Part shown: positions 7,922 through 15,220 of the stretch, piece after piece
How positions within the stretch are numbered: the first letter of the stretch is position 1
How the letters are laid out: each line of letters opens with the position of its first letter
Source: Motilibacter rhizosphaerae
GTDB taxonomy: Bacteria; Actinomycetota; Actinomycetes; Motilibacterales; Motilibacteraceae
NCBI RefSeq assembly: GCF_004216915.1
Contig: NZ_SGXD01000004.1
Span: 62,001-126,000 of the forward strand
DNA length: 64,000 nt
Direction of reading: 5' to 3'
The notes under the pieces: model-generated
Database searches by the model: none
The model's input: only the letters and a program-made list of their open reading frames with translations
What the model was told of the DNA's origin: nothing
Made by a program: the position numbers and the translations under genes

Positions 7922-8734
7922 ATGAGCTTCGAGCCGCGCCGTGCGGTGGTGACGGGGAGCGAGTCGGGCATCGGGCGCGCCACCGCCGTGGCCCTGGCCC
8001 GCGCCGGGTGCGACGTGGGCGTCACGTGGTACCGCGAGGAGGAGGCGGCTGAGCGGACCGCGGACGAGGTACGCGCCCTGGGCCGCCGCGCGGAGGTGCG
8101 CCACCTCGACCTCACCCGGTTGCCGGAGGCCGCCGGTGCGGTGGACGAGCTGGCCGACGCCCTGGGCGGGATCGACGTCCTCGTCAACGACGCCGGGGTG
8201 GGCGTCAGCGCGCCGTTCCTCGAGATGGCGTACGACGACTGGCGCCGGGTGCTGTCGGTCGACCTCGACGGCGCGTTCCTCTGCGCGCAGCGCGCCGCGC
8301 GGCGCATGGTCGCGCAGGGCGCGGGCGGGCGGATCGTCAACGTCACGAGCATCCACGAGCACCTGCCGCTGCTCGGGAACGCGGCGTACTCCGCGGCGAA
8401 GGGCGGGCTGGGCCTGCTGACCAAGGCGATGGCGCTCGAGCTGGCCCAGCACGGCATCACGGTCAACGCGGTCGCCCCCGGCGAGATCGCCACGCCGATG
8501 ACGGGGCAGGAGGACGAGGACCCCCGCTCCGACGGCATGGCCGGGCAGGACCGGCCGGGCGTGCCCGTCGGGCGGCCGGGCGACGCGCGGGAGGTCGCCG
8601 CGACCATCGCCTTCCTCGCCTCGCCCGACGCGGCGTACGTCACGGGCGCGAGCTGGCTCGTCGACGGCGGCATGCAGCTCATGGGCCCGGTCGCCGGGCC
8701 CCACCTCCGCGACCGCTCCTGGCTGCAGCAGTGA
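7922..8734 (+). CDS. SDR-family oxidoreductase
   Basis: 270-residue classical short-chain dehydrogenase/reductase. Cofactor motif TGSESGIG, structural NDAG (where NNAG is usual), catalytic Ser in VTSIHE, YSAAK as YxxxK, and C-terminal TGASWLVDGG. Start ATG 7922 is favoured because TACGCC (7909-7914) lies 7 nt upstream; GTG 7916 is the alternative. The downstream aldehyde dehydrogenase begins just after its stop, so the two probably act in one pathway, oxidising an alcohol to aldehyde and then acid or a related sugar/alcohol conversion. Substrate not readable. Confidence 0.88.
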   Translation: MSFEPRRAVVTGSESGIGRATAVALARAGCDVGVTWYREEEAAERTADEVRALGRRAEVRHLDLTRLPEAAGAVDELADALGGIDVLVNDAGVGVSAPFLEMAYDDWRRVLSVDLDGAFLCAQRAARRMVAQGAGGRIVNVTSIHEHLPLLGNAAYSAAKGGLGLLTKAMALELAQHGITVNAVAPGEIATPMTGQEDEDPRSDGMAGQDRPGVPVGRPGDAREVAATIAFLASPDAAYVTGASWLVDGGMQLMGPVAGPHLRDRSWLQQ

Positions 8735-8766
8735 CCACCCCCACCTCCCCCAGCGAAAGGCCCCCC

Positions 8767-10164
8767 GTGACCCACGCCCAGCACCTGCTCGACGGCACCT
8801 GGAGCACCGACGGCGTCAGCTCCTTCGACATCCTCGACCCGTCCGACGGCTCGCTCGTCGGGACGGTCCCCGTCGCCGGCCCCGAGCAAGTCGCCGCTGC
8901 CCTCGCCGCCGCCGGCAAGGCCCGCGAGGCCTGGGCGCGGACGGCGCCGGGCGAGCGCGGGGCCTGGCTGGCGGGCGCTGCGCTGCGGGTCCGTGAGGCG
9001 GCCGACGAGCTCGCCGAGCTCACCCGCCGCGAGATGGGCAAGCCGCTCGACGACGCGCGCGGCGGTGTGCTCGCGGGGGCCGGCACCCTCGCGCAGTACG
9101 CCGAGCTCGGCCCGCTGCACCGCGGGCGCGCCCTGCAGGGCGGCTGGGGCGCGACCGACCTCATGGTCGCGCAGCCGCGAGGCGTCGTGGCCGCGGTCGT
9201 CCCCTGGAACGACCCGGTCGCCGTGGCCTGCGGGCTGCTCGGCGCCGCGCTCGTCACCGGCAACGTCGTCGTGCTCAAGCCCAGCGAGCGCGCCACCCAC
9301 GTCGCGGTGCGCCTGGCCGAGATCCTCGCCGAGGACCTCCCGGCCGGGGTGCTCACCGTGCTCTGCGGCGACGGTTCGACCGGCGCGCTGCTCGCCGCGG
9401 CCGAGGGCGTCGACGTCGTCGCGCACGTCGGCTCCACCGCGACCGGCCGCTCCATCGCCGAGGCCACCGCGCGGACGGGCGCCAAGACGCTGCTGGAGAA
9501 CGGCGGCAACGACCCCCTCGTCGTCGACGCGGGCGTCGACCCCGCGTGGGCGGCGGCGCAGGCGGCTCTCGGCTCCTTCGCGAACGCCGGCCAGATCTGC
9601 ACCTCCGTCGAGCGCATCTACGTCCACGCCGACGTGGCCGAGCCCTTCCTGGCCGCGCTGGTCGAGCGCGCCCGGACGTTCGCCATCGGCCCGCTCGTCG
9701 ACCGTCGCATGCGCGACGCGGTCCACGCCCACGTGGCGGCCGCGGTCGAGGCAGGCGCGACCGTGCTCACCGGCGGCGAGGTCCCGGACGGGCCGGGGGC
9801 GGCGTACCCCTGCACCGTCCTCTCCGGCTGCACCGAGGACATGGACGTCATGCGCGAGGAGACCTTCGGCCCGGTTGCGCCGGTGCGCGTCGTCGCGTCG
9901 TTCGACGAGGCGCTCGCGCTCGCCTGCGCCGGCCCGTACGGCCTGGCGGCGACGGTGCTCACCGCCGACCAGGAGCACGCCCAGCGCGCCTGGCGCGAGC
10001 TGCCGGTCGGCACCGTGAAGGTCAACGCGGTCTTCGGCGGGGCGCCCGGCGGGGCTGCCCAGCCGCGCGGCCGTTCGGGCTCCGGGTTCGGCTACGGCCC
10101 CGAGCTGCTCGACGAGATGACGACGACGAAGGTCGTCCACCTGGAGCCCGCTCCGCGCTCGTGA
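8767..10164 (+). CDS. Aldehyde dehydrogenase family protein
   Basis: 465 residues from GTG 8767. ALDH hallmarks: VPWNDP, general-base Glu in LLENGGND, nucleophilic Cys in FANAGQICTS, and EETFGPV. GAAAGG (8755-8760) lies 6 nt before GTG 8767; the alternative GTG at 8731 overlaps the SDR stop by 4 bp and would add 12 weakly conserved-looking residues. It oxidises an aldehyde to the acid with NAD(P)+, most likely the product of the adjacent SDR. A strong hairpin follows the stop. Confidence 0.9.
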   Translation: MTHAQHLLDGTWSTDGVSSFDILDPSDGSLVGTVPVAGPEQVAAALAAAGKAREAWARTAPGERGAWLAGAALRVREAADELAELTRREMGKPLDDARGGVLAGAGTLAQYAELGPLHRGRALQGGWGATDLMVAQPRGVVAAVVPWNDPVAVACGLLGAALVTGNVVVLKPSERATHVAVRLAEILAEDLPAGVLTVLCGDGSTGALLAAAEGVDVVAHVGSTATGRSIAEATARTGAKTLLENGGNDPLVVDAGVDPAWAAAQAALGSFANAGQICTSVERIYVHADVAEPFLAALVERARTFAIGPLVDRRMRDAVHAHVAAAVEAGATVLTGGEVPDGPGAAYPCTVLSGCTEDMDVMREETFGPVAPVRVVASFDEALALACAGPYGLAATVLTADQEHAQRAWRELPVGTVKVNAVFGGAPGGAAQPRGRSGSGFGYGPELLDEMTTTKVVHLEPAPRS

Positions 10165-10171
10165 CGGGGGC

Positions 10172-10214
10172 CCCGGGGACGAGTTGACCGGGTTTTGGCC
10201 AACTTCGCCCCGGG
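10172..10214 (+). terminator. Long hairpin after the aldehyde dehydrogenase
   Basis: Arms CCCGGGG (10172-10178) and CCCCGGG (10108+100 = 10208-10214) enclose a second pair, AGTTGACC (10182-10189) and GGCCAACT (10197-10204), around the loop GGGTTTT. The inner arm AGTTGACCGGG belongs to the palindromic motif seen again at 36.3 and 52.9-53.2 kb. Confidence 0.6.
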
Positions 10215-10265
10215 CACGATCTCCGACGTCAGAGACGAAGGACCCCCAGCGGAAGGACGATGCAG

Positions 10266-10733
10266 ATGAGCACGGTCGAGCAGAGCATCGACGTCGATGT
10301 CCCGGTGAGCGCCGCCTACAACCAGTGGACGCAGTTCGCCGAGTTCCCGAACTTCATGGAGGGCGTCGAGCGCATCGACCAGACCAGCGACACGATGACC
10401 CACTGGGTCACCGAGATCGCCGGCCAGAAGCGCGAGTTCGACGCCGAGATCACCGAGCAGCACCCCGACGAGCGCGTCGCGTGGAAGTCCGTGGACGGCA
10501 CGTCCCACGCGGGCGTCGTCACCTTCCACCGCCTCGACGCCGCCAAGACCCGCGTCATGGTGCAGATGGACTACCAGCCCGAGGGCTTCGTCGAGCAGGC
10601 CGGCGACAAGCTCGGCTTCGTCGAGCGCCGCGTCAAGGGCGACCTCGAGCGCTTCAAGACCTTCATCGAGTCGCGCGGGGGCCAGGAGACCGGCGCGTGG
10701 CGCGGCGACGTGCAGGCGCCCCCGACCGCCTGA
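10266..10733 (+). CDS. SRPBCC-family protein (polyketide cyclase/dehydrase-like)
   Basis: 155 residues, one START-like SRPBCC domain: IDVDVPVSAAYNQWTQF at the N-terminus, ITEQHPDERVAWKS in the middle and a C-terminal amphipathic helix LERFKTFIES. This actinobacterial type occurs widely near stress and lipid genes and usually binds a hydrophobic ligand; no enzymatic role is evident. ATG 10266 is chosen over ATG 10260 because GGAAGGA (10251-10257) is 8 nt from it and only 2 nt from the other. Bounded by hairpins on both sides, so monocistronic. Confidence 0.85.
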   Translation: MSTVEQSIDVDVPVSAAYNQWTQFAEFPNFMEGVERIDQTSDTMTHWVTEIAGQKREFDAEITEQHPDERVAWKSVDGTSHAGVVTFHRLDAAKTRVMVQMDYQPEGFVEQAGDKLGFVERRVKGDLERFKTFIESRGGQETGAWRGDVQAPPTA

Positions 10734-10747
10734 CCGGCAGCACCAGC

Positions 10748-10778
10748 GAGCCCCGGCAGCCACGCGCTGCCGGGGCTC
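10748..10778 (+). terminator. Perfect 13-bp hairpin terminator
   Basis: GAGCCCCGGCAGC (10748-10760) pairs perfectly with GCTGCCGGGGCTC (10766-10778) around a 5-nt loop, 14 bp after the SRPBCC stop. No T-run follows. It also sits right before the rlmA promoter. Confidence 0.8.
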
Positions 10779-10796
10779 CTGCGTACGCTCCCCCGC

Positions 10797-11600
10797 GTGA
10801 CGCCGCTCGACCTGCTCGCCTGCCCCGTCTGCCGCGGCGCGCTCTCCTCCACGCCCAGCGGCGCGGAGTGCGGGCGCGGCCACGCGTACGACCGGGCCCG
10901 GCAGGGCTACCTCAGCCTGCTCCAGCCGGGCGCGCACACCGGCACCGGGGACGAGCCGGGCCAGGTGGCCGCGCGCCAGCGCTTCCTCGCCGCCGGCTGG
11001 TACGCCCCGCTGCGCGACCGCCTCGCGGAGCTGGCCGCGGGCCTCGAGCTGCCGGCGGGCGGCGTGGTCGACCTCGGCGCCGGGACCGGCTGGTACGCCG
11101 CCGCCGTCCTCGACGCGCTGCCCGGTCGTCCCGGGCTCGCCCTCGACACCTCCAAGCCCGCCCTGCGCCTGGCGGCACGGGCGCACGAGCGGCTGCTCGC
11201 CGTCGCGGCGGACGTCTGGGCGCCGCTGCCCGTGGGCGACGGCGCCGCCGCGCTCGCCCTCGTGGTCTTCGCGCCCCGCGCGCCCGCCGAGACGGCCCGC
11301 GTCCTGGCACCCGCCGGCGTCCTGCTGACGGTCACGCCGGGGCCCGGGCACCTGCGCGAGCTGCGGGAGGAGGCCGCGCTCATCGGCATCGAGGCCGGCA
11401 AGGAGGAGCGGCTGGAGGAGCAGCTCGGCGCGCACCTCGAGCCGCTGGACCGCGAGGAGCTGGCGCTGCCGCTGGAGCTCGACCCGGCGGCCGCCGGTGA
11501 CCTCCACGCGATGACGCCCTCGGCACGGCACACGACGTGGGAGCCCCGGGCGGTGCGGGCCACCGCGGAGTTCGTCCTGCGCGGCTGGCGCAGGCGCTAG
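10797..11600 (+). CDS. rlmA: 23S rRNA (guanine-N1)-methyltransferase, RlmA/TlrB family
   Basis: 267 residues. N-terminal zinc ribbon CPVC (residues 9-12) with C and H in ECGRGHAYD, then a Rossmann SAM-binding domain with VVDLGAGTGWY. The family methylates G745 or G748 of 23S rRNA in the peptide exit tunnel; the actinobacterial RlmA-II/TlrB branch can affect tylosin or mycinamicin sensitivity. The exact base cannot be decided from sequence alone. GTG start is supported by TACGCT (10784-10789) 7 nt upstream, a leaderless promoter. Ends 1 bp from the convergent hemerythrin-like gene. Confidence 0.88.
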   Translation: MTPLDLLACPVCRGALSSTPSGAECGRGHAYDRARQGYLSLLQPGAHTGTGDEPGQVAARQRFLAAGWYAPLRDRLAELAAGLELPAGGVVDLGAGTGWYAAAVLDALPGRPGLALDTSKPALRLAARAHERLLAVAADVWAPLPVGDGAAALALVVFAPRAPAETARVLAPAGVLLTVTPGPGHLRELREEAALIGIEAGKEERLEEQLGAHLEPLDREELALPLELDPAAAGDLHAMTPSARHTTWEPRAVRATAEFVLRGWRRR

Positions 11601-11601
11601 C

Positions 11602-12165
11602 TCAGACCGCCTGGCGGAGCGAGATCTCCGTGGCGAAGGCCTCCCGCAGCGAGTGGAGCATCCCGACGCCCGGCCACGTCGTGACGTCGTGGCCGCCGGT
11701 GAGCTTCGGGTGCGAGTGGGTCGAGCCGGGCTCCTGGGTCGGCGTCACGCGGGCGCCGAGCTCGACGAGGTCGCCCGCCGGCAGCGCCTGCGCCAGGCGC
11801 GGGAGCAGCCCGTGGCGCTGGTCGGACGCGAGCTCCGCGGCGTAGTCGGCGACGGCGTCCAGGGCCGGGCCGCCGGTCGCCATGTCGAGCGCCTCGAGGC
11901 CGCCGACGAGCTCCTCGAGCCGGTCGAGCCGGGCGACCTCGCGGTCCACCACGGCGGGGCCGTCGTCGAGCACCTCGGCGGCGACCGGGAGGAGGAACGC
12001 CCGCTCGTACGCGCTGAGCCGGACCGCCTCCAGCGCGAGCTTGCCGACGAGGGAGTTGGCGGCGCGGTTCTCGCGCTCGCGCTGCACCCGGGCGAGCTCG
12101 GCGATCTGCACGAGGTCGCGCAGGTAGCCGGCGAACAGGGCGTCGAGCGGCGTACGGGAGGTCAT
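11602..12165 (-). CDS. Hemerythrin-like helical protein with degenerate ligand set
   Basis: 187 residues, no membrane segment. The central part (DREVARLDRLEELVGGLEAL and RHGLLPRLAQAL) follows the helical spacing of HHE hemerythrin domains, and the tail (THSHPKLTGG, then PGVGMLHSLREAF) resembles the tails of actinobacterial hemerythrin-domain proteins. Most of the iron-binding His and Glu positions are replaced, so oxygen/iron binding is doubtful. ATG 12165 is chosen because TACTCC (12172-12177) is 6 nt upstream; a start at 12201 is possible. Function unknown. Confidence 0.55.
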   Translation of the reverse strand: MTSRTPLDALFAGYLRDLVQIAELARVQRERENRAANSLVGKLALEAVRLSAYERAFLLPVAAEVLDDGPAVVDREVARLDRLEELVGGLEALDMATGGPALDAVADYAAELASDQRHGLLPRLAQALPAGDLVELGARVTPTQEPGSTHSHPKLTGGHDVTTWPGVGMLHSLREAFATEISLRQAV

Positions 12166-12197
12166 GATCGAGGAGTACCCCGCCGGCGCGGGTTGAC

Positions 12198-13100
12198 TCA
12201 CCCGTGGCGCGTGTCGGCGACGGGCGTGGGCAGCCGCTCCCAGCGGTCCTCGACGCGGTCGGCCTGCGCCACCGCGGCGAGCAGCATCGTGGCGGCCAGG
12301 GCGGCGGCGACCGCGACGAGCCCGACCCGGCGGGGGGCCGCCGGGTCCAGCAGGGCGCGGACGCGCTCCGCGGAGTCACCCCCGCCGGCGGCGAGGCCGG
12401 CCGCCGGGGCGCGTGTCGCGAGCGCGGCCCGCGCGAGGCTGCGCGCCGCGACCGTACGGTCCCCCACCTCGCGGGCGGCGACCTCGTCGGCCCACCGCTC
12501 GACCTGCTGGGCGCTGACCCGGACGACCGGGCGGAGCAGCGGGTTGGCGACGGCGCAGGCGCGGACGAGCAGCCGGTGCAGGTGGTGCCGGTGGCGCAGG
12601 TGGGCCCGCTCGTGGGCGAGGAGCACGGCGCGCTCCTGCGGCTCGAGCAGGGCGAGCATGCCGGTCGAGACGACGACGAGGCCCCCCGCGGCGGGCACGG
12701 CGTAGGCCTCGGGAGCGCTCTCCTCGACGACGAGCAGGCCGTCCGGCGGTCGCACCGCCGGGCAGGCCCGACGCGCCCGCCACCAGTCGCGCGCCGCGGG
12801 GCCGGCGACCGGCAGCACCGCGAGCAGGCCGACCCCGGTGCAGGCGACGGCGAGCCCGGCGATGACCGGTCCCCCGGGGCGCGGGCTGCGCGGCCACAGC
12901 TCGACCAGCTCGCCCAGCGAGAGCCCCGAGACGAGCGCGACCAGCGTCACCACGGTGGAGGCGGCGCAGCCCAGGGCCAGCAGCCCGAGCAGCCACGTCG
13001 CGGTCGCCGGGTGCAGCCGACGGGCCACGGCGGGGGCGCAGCGCGCGAGGACGAGGGCCTCGACCACGGGCGCGACGAGCGCGGCGGGGCCGACGAGCAC
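12198..13100 (-). CDS. M56-family membrane metallopeptidase (BlaR1-type)
   Basis: 300 residues, about four membrane helices (two N-terminal, one near residue 95, one C-terminal). The zinc motif HERAH (in LLAHERAHLRH) and a downstream acidic residue in ERWADEVAA match M56 peptidases. It lacks the large extracellular penicillin-binding sensor of BlaR1/MecR1, like the mycobacterial Rv1845c type. The GTG start is 5 bp past the blaI stop. Expected to cleave or inactivate the BlaI-like repressor in response to an envelope signal. Last gene of the heptose operon run. Confidence 0.85.
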   Translation of the reverse strand: MLVGPAALVAPVVEALVLARCAPAVARRLHPATATWLLGLLALGCAASTVVTLVALVSGLSLGELVELWPRSPRPGGPVIAGLAVACTGVGLLAVLPVAGPAARDWWRARRACPAVRPPDGLLVVEESAPEAYAVPAAGGLVVVSTGMLALLEPQERAVLLAHERAHLRHRHHLHRLLVRACAVANPLLRPVVRVSAQQVERWADEVAAREVGDRTVAARSLARAALATRAPAAGLAAGGGDSAERVRALLDPAAPRRVGLVAVAAALAATMLLAAVAQADRVEDRWERLPTPVADTRHG

Positions 13101-13105
13101 GGGGG

Positions 13106-13516
13106 CTAGCCGCCCGCTGCGGCCGAGCCGGGTGCCCGCTCGGCCTGCGCCAGCAGGTCGGCCAGCACGGCCTCGTCGTCGGCGGGCAGCTCGGCGACGA
13201 AGCGGGCCAGCACCCCACGCCGGTCGGCCCCGGAGTCGAGCAGCTTGCGCATCCGCCGTGCGGCCACGCGGACCTCGACGCTGTCCGGGCCGGAGACGGC
13301 GGCGTAGAGGTAGGCGCGGCCCGCGCGCTCGCGCGTCACCAGCCCCTTGTCGTGCAGGCGCACGAGCACCGTCGTCACCGTGGTGTAGGCCAGCTCGGCG
13401 CCCTGGTCCAGCGCCCGCTGCACCGCTGCCGGCGTGAGCGGCTCGGGCGCTGCGGCGAGCACGGCGAGGACCTCGGCCTCGAGCGAGCCGCGCGGGCGGC
13501 GGACGGAGCTGATCAC
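13106..13516 (-). CDS. BlaI/MecI-family transcriptional repressor
   Basis: 136 residues. Winged-helix fold: PRGSLEAEVLAVLAAA, LAYTTVTTVLVRLHDKGLV and RAGRAYLYAA follow the BlaI pattern, then a helical dimerisation tail. GTG 13516 has GAGGGGG (13525-13531) 8 nt upstream; GTG 13525 is the alternative. Paired with the M56 peptidase as in Rv1846c-Rv1845c. No beta-lactamase gene is nearby; its co-linear position 13 bp after a glycosyltransferase suggests control of envelope functions. Confidence 0.88.
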   Translation of the reverse strand: MISSVRRPRGSLEAEVLAVLAAAPEPLTPAAVQRALDQGAELAYTTVTTVLVRLHDKGLVTRERAGRAYLYAAVSGPDSVEVRVAARRMRKLLDSGADRRGVLARFVAELPADDEAVLADLLAQAERAPGSAAAGG

Positions 13517-13529
13517 GGAGCGCACCCCC

Positions 13530-14543
13530 TCATGGTGCACCCCGGCCGGCCCGGGCACGCAGCGGGGCGCGCGGGGCGTCCAGCACGCGCTCCACCGCGG
13601 CCAGCACCTCGCCGGGCAGGACGCGCGCCAGCAGCGGGTCGAGGGCGGCGCCGTAGACGTCGCCCTGGGCCCACGGGTCCGCCGGGTCCCCGTGCCAGAG
13701 CACGGCGTGCTGCGGGCGGGGCGGCGGCGACCAGCGGGCGGGCGGGGCGGGGCCGAAGAGCACGACCGAGGCCACGGCGTACGCGCTGGCGAGGTGCGCG
13801 ACGCCGGTGTCCCCCGAGACGACGAGCTCGGCGGCCGCGACCAGGGCGGCGAGCTCGTCGAGCGAGGTCCGGCCGGCGAGCACGGCGTCGTCGGGGAGGC
13901 CGGCGGCCGCCGCGACCGCGAGCGCGTCGGGACGCTCGGCGGCGCTGCCGGTGAGCACGACCCGGTGGTCGGCGGCCAGGGCGGAGGCGACGGCCGCCCA
14001 GCGCTCGACTGGCCAGCGGCGGCTGCCGTAGCCCGCGCCGACGTGGAGGACCGCAGCCCCTGCGACGGGAGGCGCGACGGAGGGCACGGCCAGCGCGACG
14101 TCGTCGGGGTCCGGCCCGGGGTGGGCCGGACCGAGCCCGGCGCGGACGAGCCGGCACCAGCGCTCCCGCTCGTGCTCGTGCTCCACCCACGCGGGTCCGT
14201 CGGGGTGGTCGGGCGGGCAGGCGAAGGCGACCAGCCGCCCCGGCCCGGCGGCGGCGAGCAGGGCGTGCGACTGGGGGCCGCGGCCGTGCAGGTTGACGGC
14301 GACCGGCGCACCCGCGAGCTCCACGGGCAGGGGGTCGTCCAGGCCGCGCACGTCGACCACGTGGTCGACGGCGCCGGTCAGCGCCGCCACCGGAGCGAGC
14401 GCGCGCGGCGCCGCGAGGACCAGGGGTTCGGGCAGCGCCGCGCGCAGGGCCTTGAGGGCCGGGACGGCGACCAGCAGGTCGCCGAGGGCGAGCGCCCGGA
14501 GGACGAGGACCCCCGGGCGCTGCGCGGGTCCCGCTAGGGCCAC
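13530..14543 (-). CDS. Glycosyltransferase family 9 (heptosyltransferase-like)
   Basis: 337 residues, GT-B fold typical of GT9 ADP-heptose transferases: N-terminal VLRALALGDLLVAVPALKAL, HVGAGYGSRRWPVERWA in the middle and the donor-site signature VSGDTGVAHLASA. The GTG start lies 10 nt inside the end of the upstream SDR gene, so translation is coupled. In Gram-negatives GT9 enzymes add heptose to LPS core; this actinomycete has no LPS, so the acceptor is some other envelope glycan. Second GT9 of the operon. Confidence 0.87.
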   Translation of the reverse strand: MALAGPAQRPGVLVLRALALGDLLVAVPALKALRAALPEPLVLAAPRALAPVAALTGAVDHVVDVRGLDDPLPVELAGAPVAVNLHGRGPQSHALLAAAGPGRLVAFACPPDHPDGPAWVEHEHERERWCRLVRAGLGPAHPGPDPDDVALAVPSVAPPVAGAAVLHVGAGYGSRRWPVERWAAVASALAADHRVVLTGSAAERPDALAVAAAAGLPDDAVLAGRTSLDELAALVAAAELVVSGDTGVAHLASAYAVASVVLFGPAPPARWSPPPRPQHAVLWHGDPADPWAQGDVYGAALDPLLARVLPGEVLAAVERVLDAPRAPLRARAGRGAP

Positions 14544-15220
14544 GAGGGCTCGACGCTGGCGGCCACCATGAGCTCGCGCACCTCGCACCCCTCGGGCTGC
14601 TGGAGGGCGAAGAGCACCGCCTGCGCGACGTCGTCGGGGCGGTTGAGCTTCGCGTCGGGGCCCGGCTTGTACTGCGGGTCGCGGTCGTCGAAGAAGTGCG
14701 TCTGCATCCCGCCGGGGACGAGCAGCGTGACGCCGAGCCGCCCCTGCGTCTCGACGTTGAGCGCGCGGGTGAAGCCCACGACGCCGAACTTCGAGGCGCA
14801 GTACGCCGTGGCGTCGGACAGCGCCCGCCAGCCCAGCGTCGACGCGACGGTGACGACCTTGCCGCGCACGGCGAGCAGCTCGGGCAGCGCCGCCCGGACG
14901 ACCGAGACGGTGCCGAGCAGGTTGACCATGACGACGCGGTCCCACTCCTCGGCAGGGACGTCCTCGAGCTTGCCGCAGCGGTCCATGCCCGCGGCGGTCA
15001 CGACGGCGTCGAGGCCGCCGGCCTGCTCGACGAGGCGGCGCGTCGCCTGCTCGGCCGCGCGGGGGTCGGCGAGGTCGACGAGCTCGTGGGCCACGCCGTC
15101 CGCGGGCGCGACCCGGTCGAGGACGTACGGCGTGCCGCCGGCCTTCTCGACCGCCTGGACCACGGCGGCGCCGAGGCCCGAGGAACCACCGGTGACGAGG
15201 ACCTTGCCGACGTCGGTCAT
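14534..15220 (-). CDS. SDR-family oxidoreductase in the heptose operon
   Basis: 228 residues, classical SDR: TGGSSGLG cofactor loop, VASTLGW with catalytic Ser, YCASK catalytic pair, LVPGGMQTHFF after it. It is not the extended SDR expected of HldD (ADP-heptose 6-epimerase), so it more likely oxidises or reduces a sugar or lipid intermediate. The ATG overlaps the hldE stop by 4 bp (ATGA). Location between hldE and a GT9 implies a role in making or tailoring the glycan. Confidence 0.87.
   Translation of the reverse strand: MTDVGKVLVTGGSSGLGAAVVQAVEKAGGTPYVLDRVAPADGVAHELVDLADPRAAEQATRRLVEQAGGLDAVVTAAGMDRCGKLEDVPAEEWDRVVMVNLLGTVSVVRAALPELLAVRGKVVTVASTLGWRALSDATAYCASKFGVVGFTRALNVETQGRLGVTLLVPGGMQTHFFDDRDPQYKPGPDAKLNRPDDVAQAVLFALQQPEGCEVRELMVAASVEPSWP

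Noticed and set aside
7888-10140. 750-codon minus-strand frame opposite SDR/aldehyde dehydrogenase
   Set aside because: Low-complexity translation; the plus-strand genes have all catalytic motifs.
13106-13516. BlaI/M56 as a beta-lactam resistance operon
   Set aside because: No beta-lactamase or penicillin-binding gene is near and the M56 protein lacks a penicillin sensor domain.
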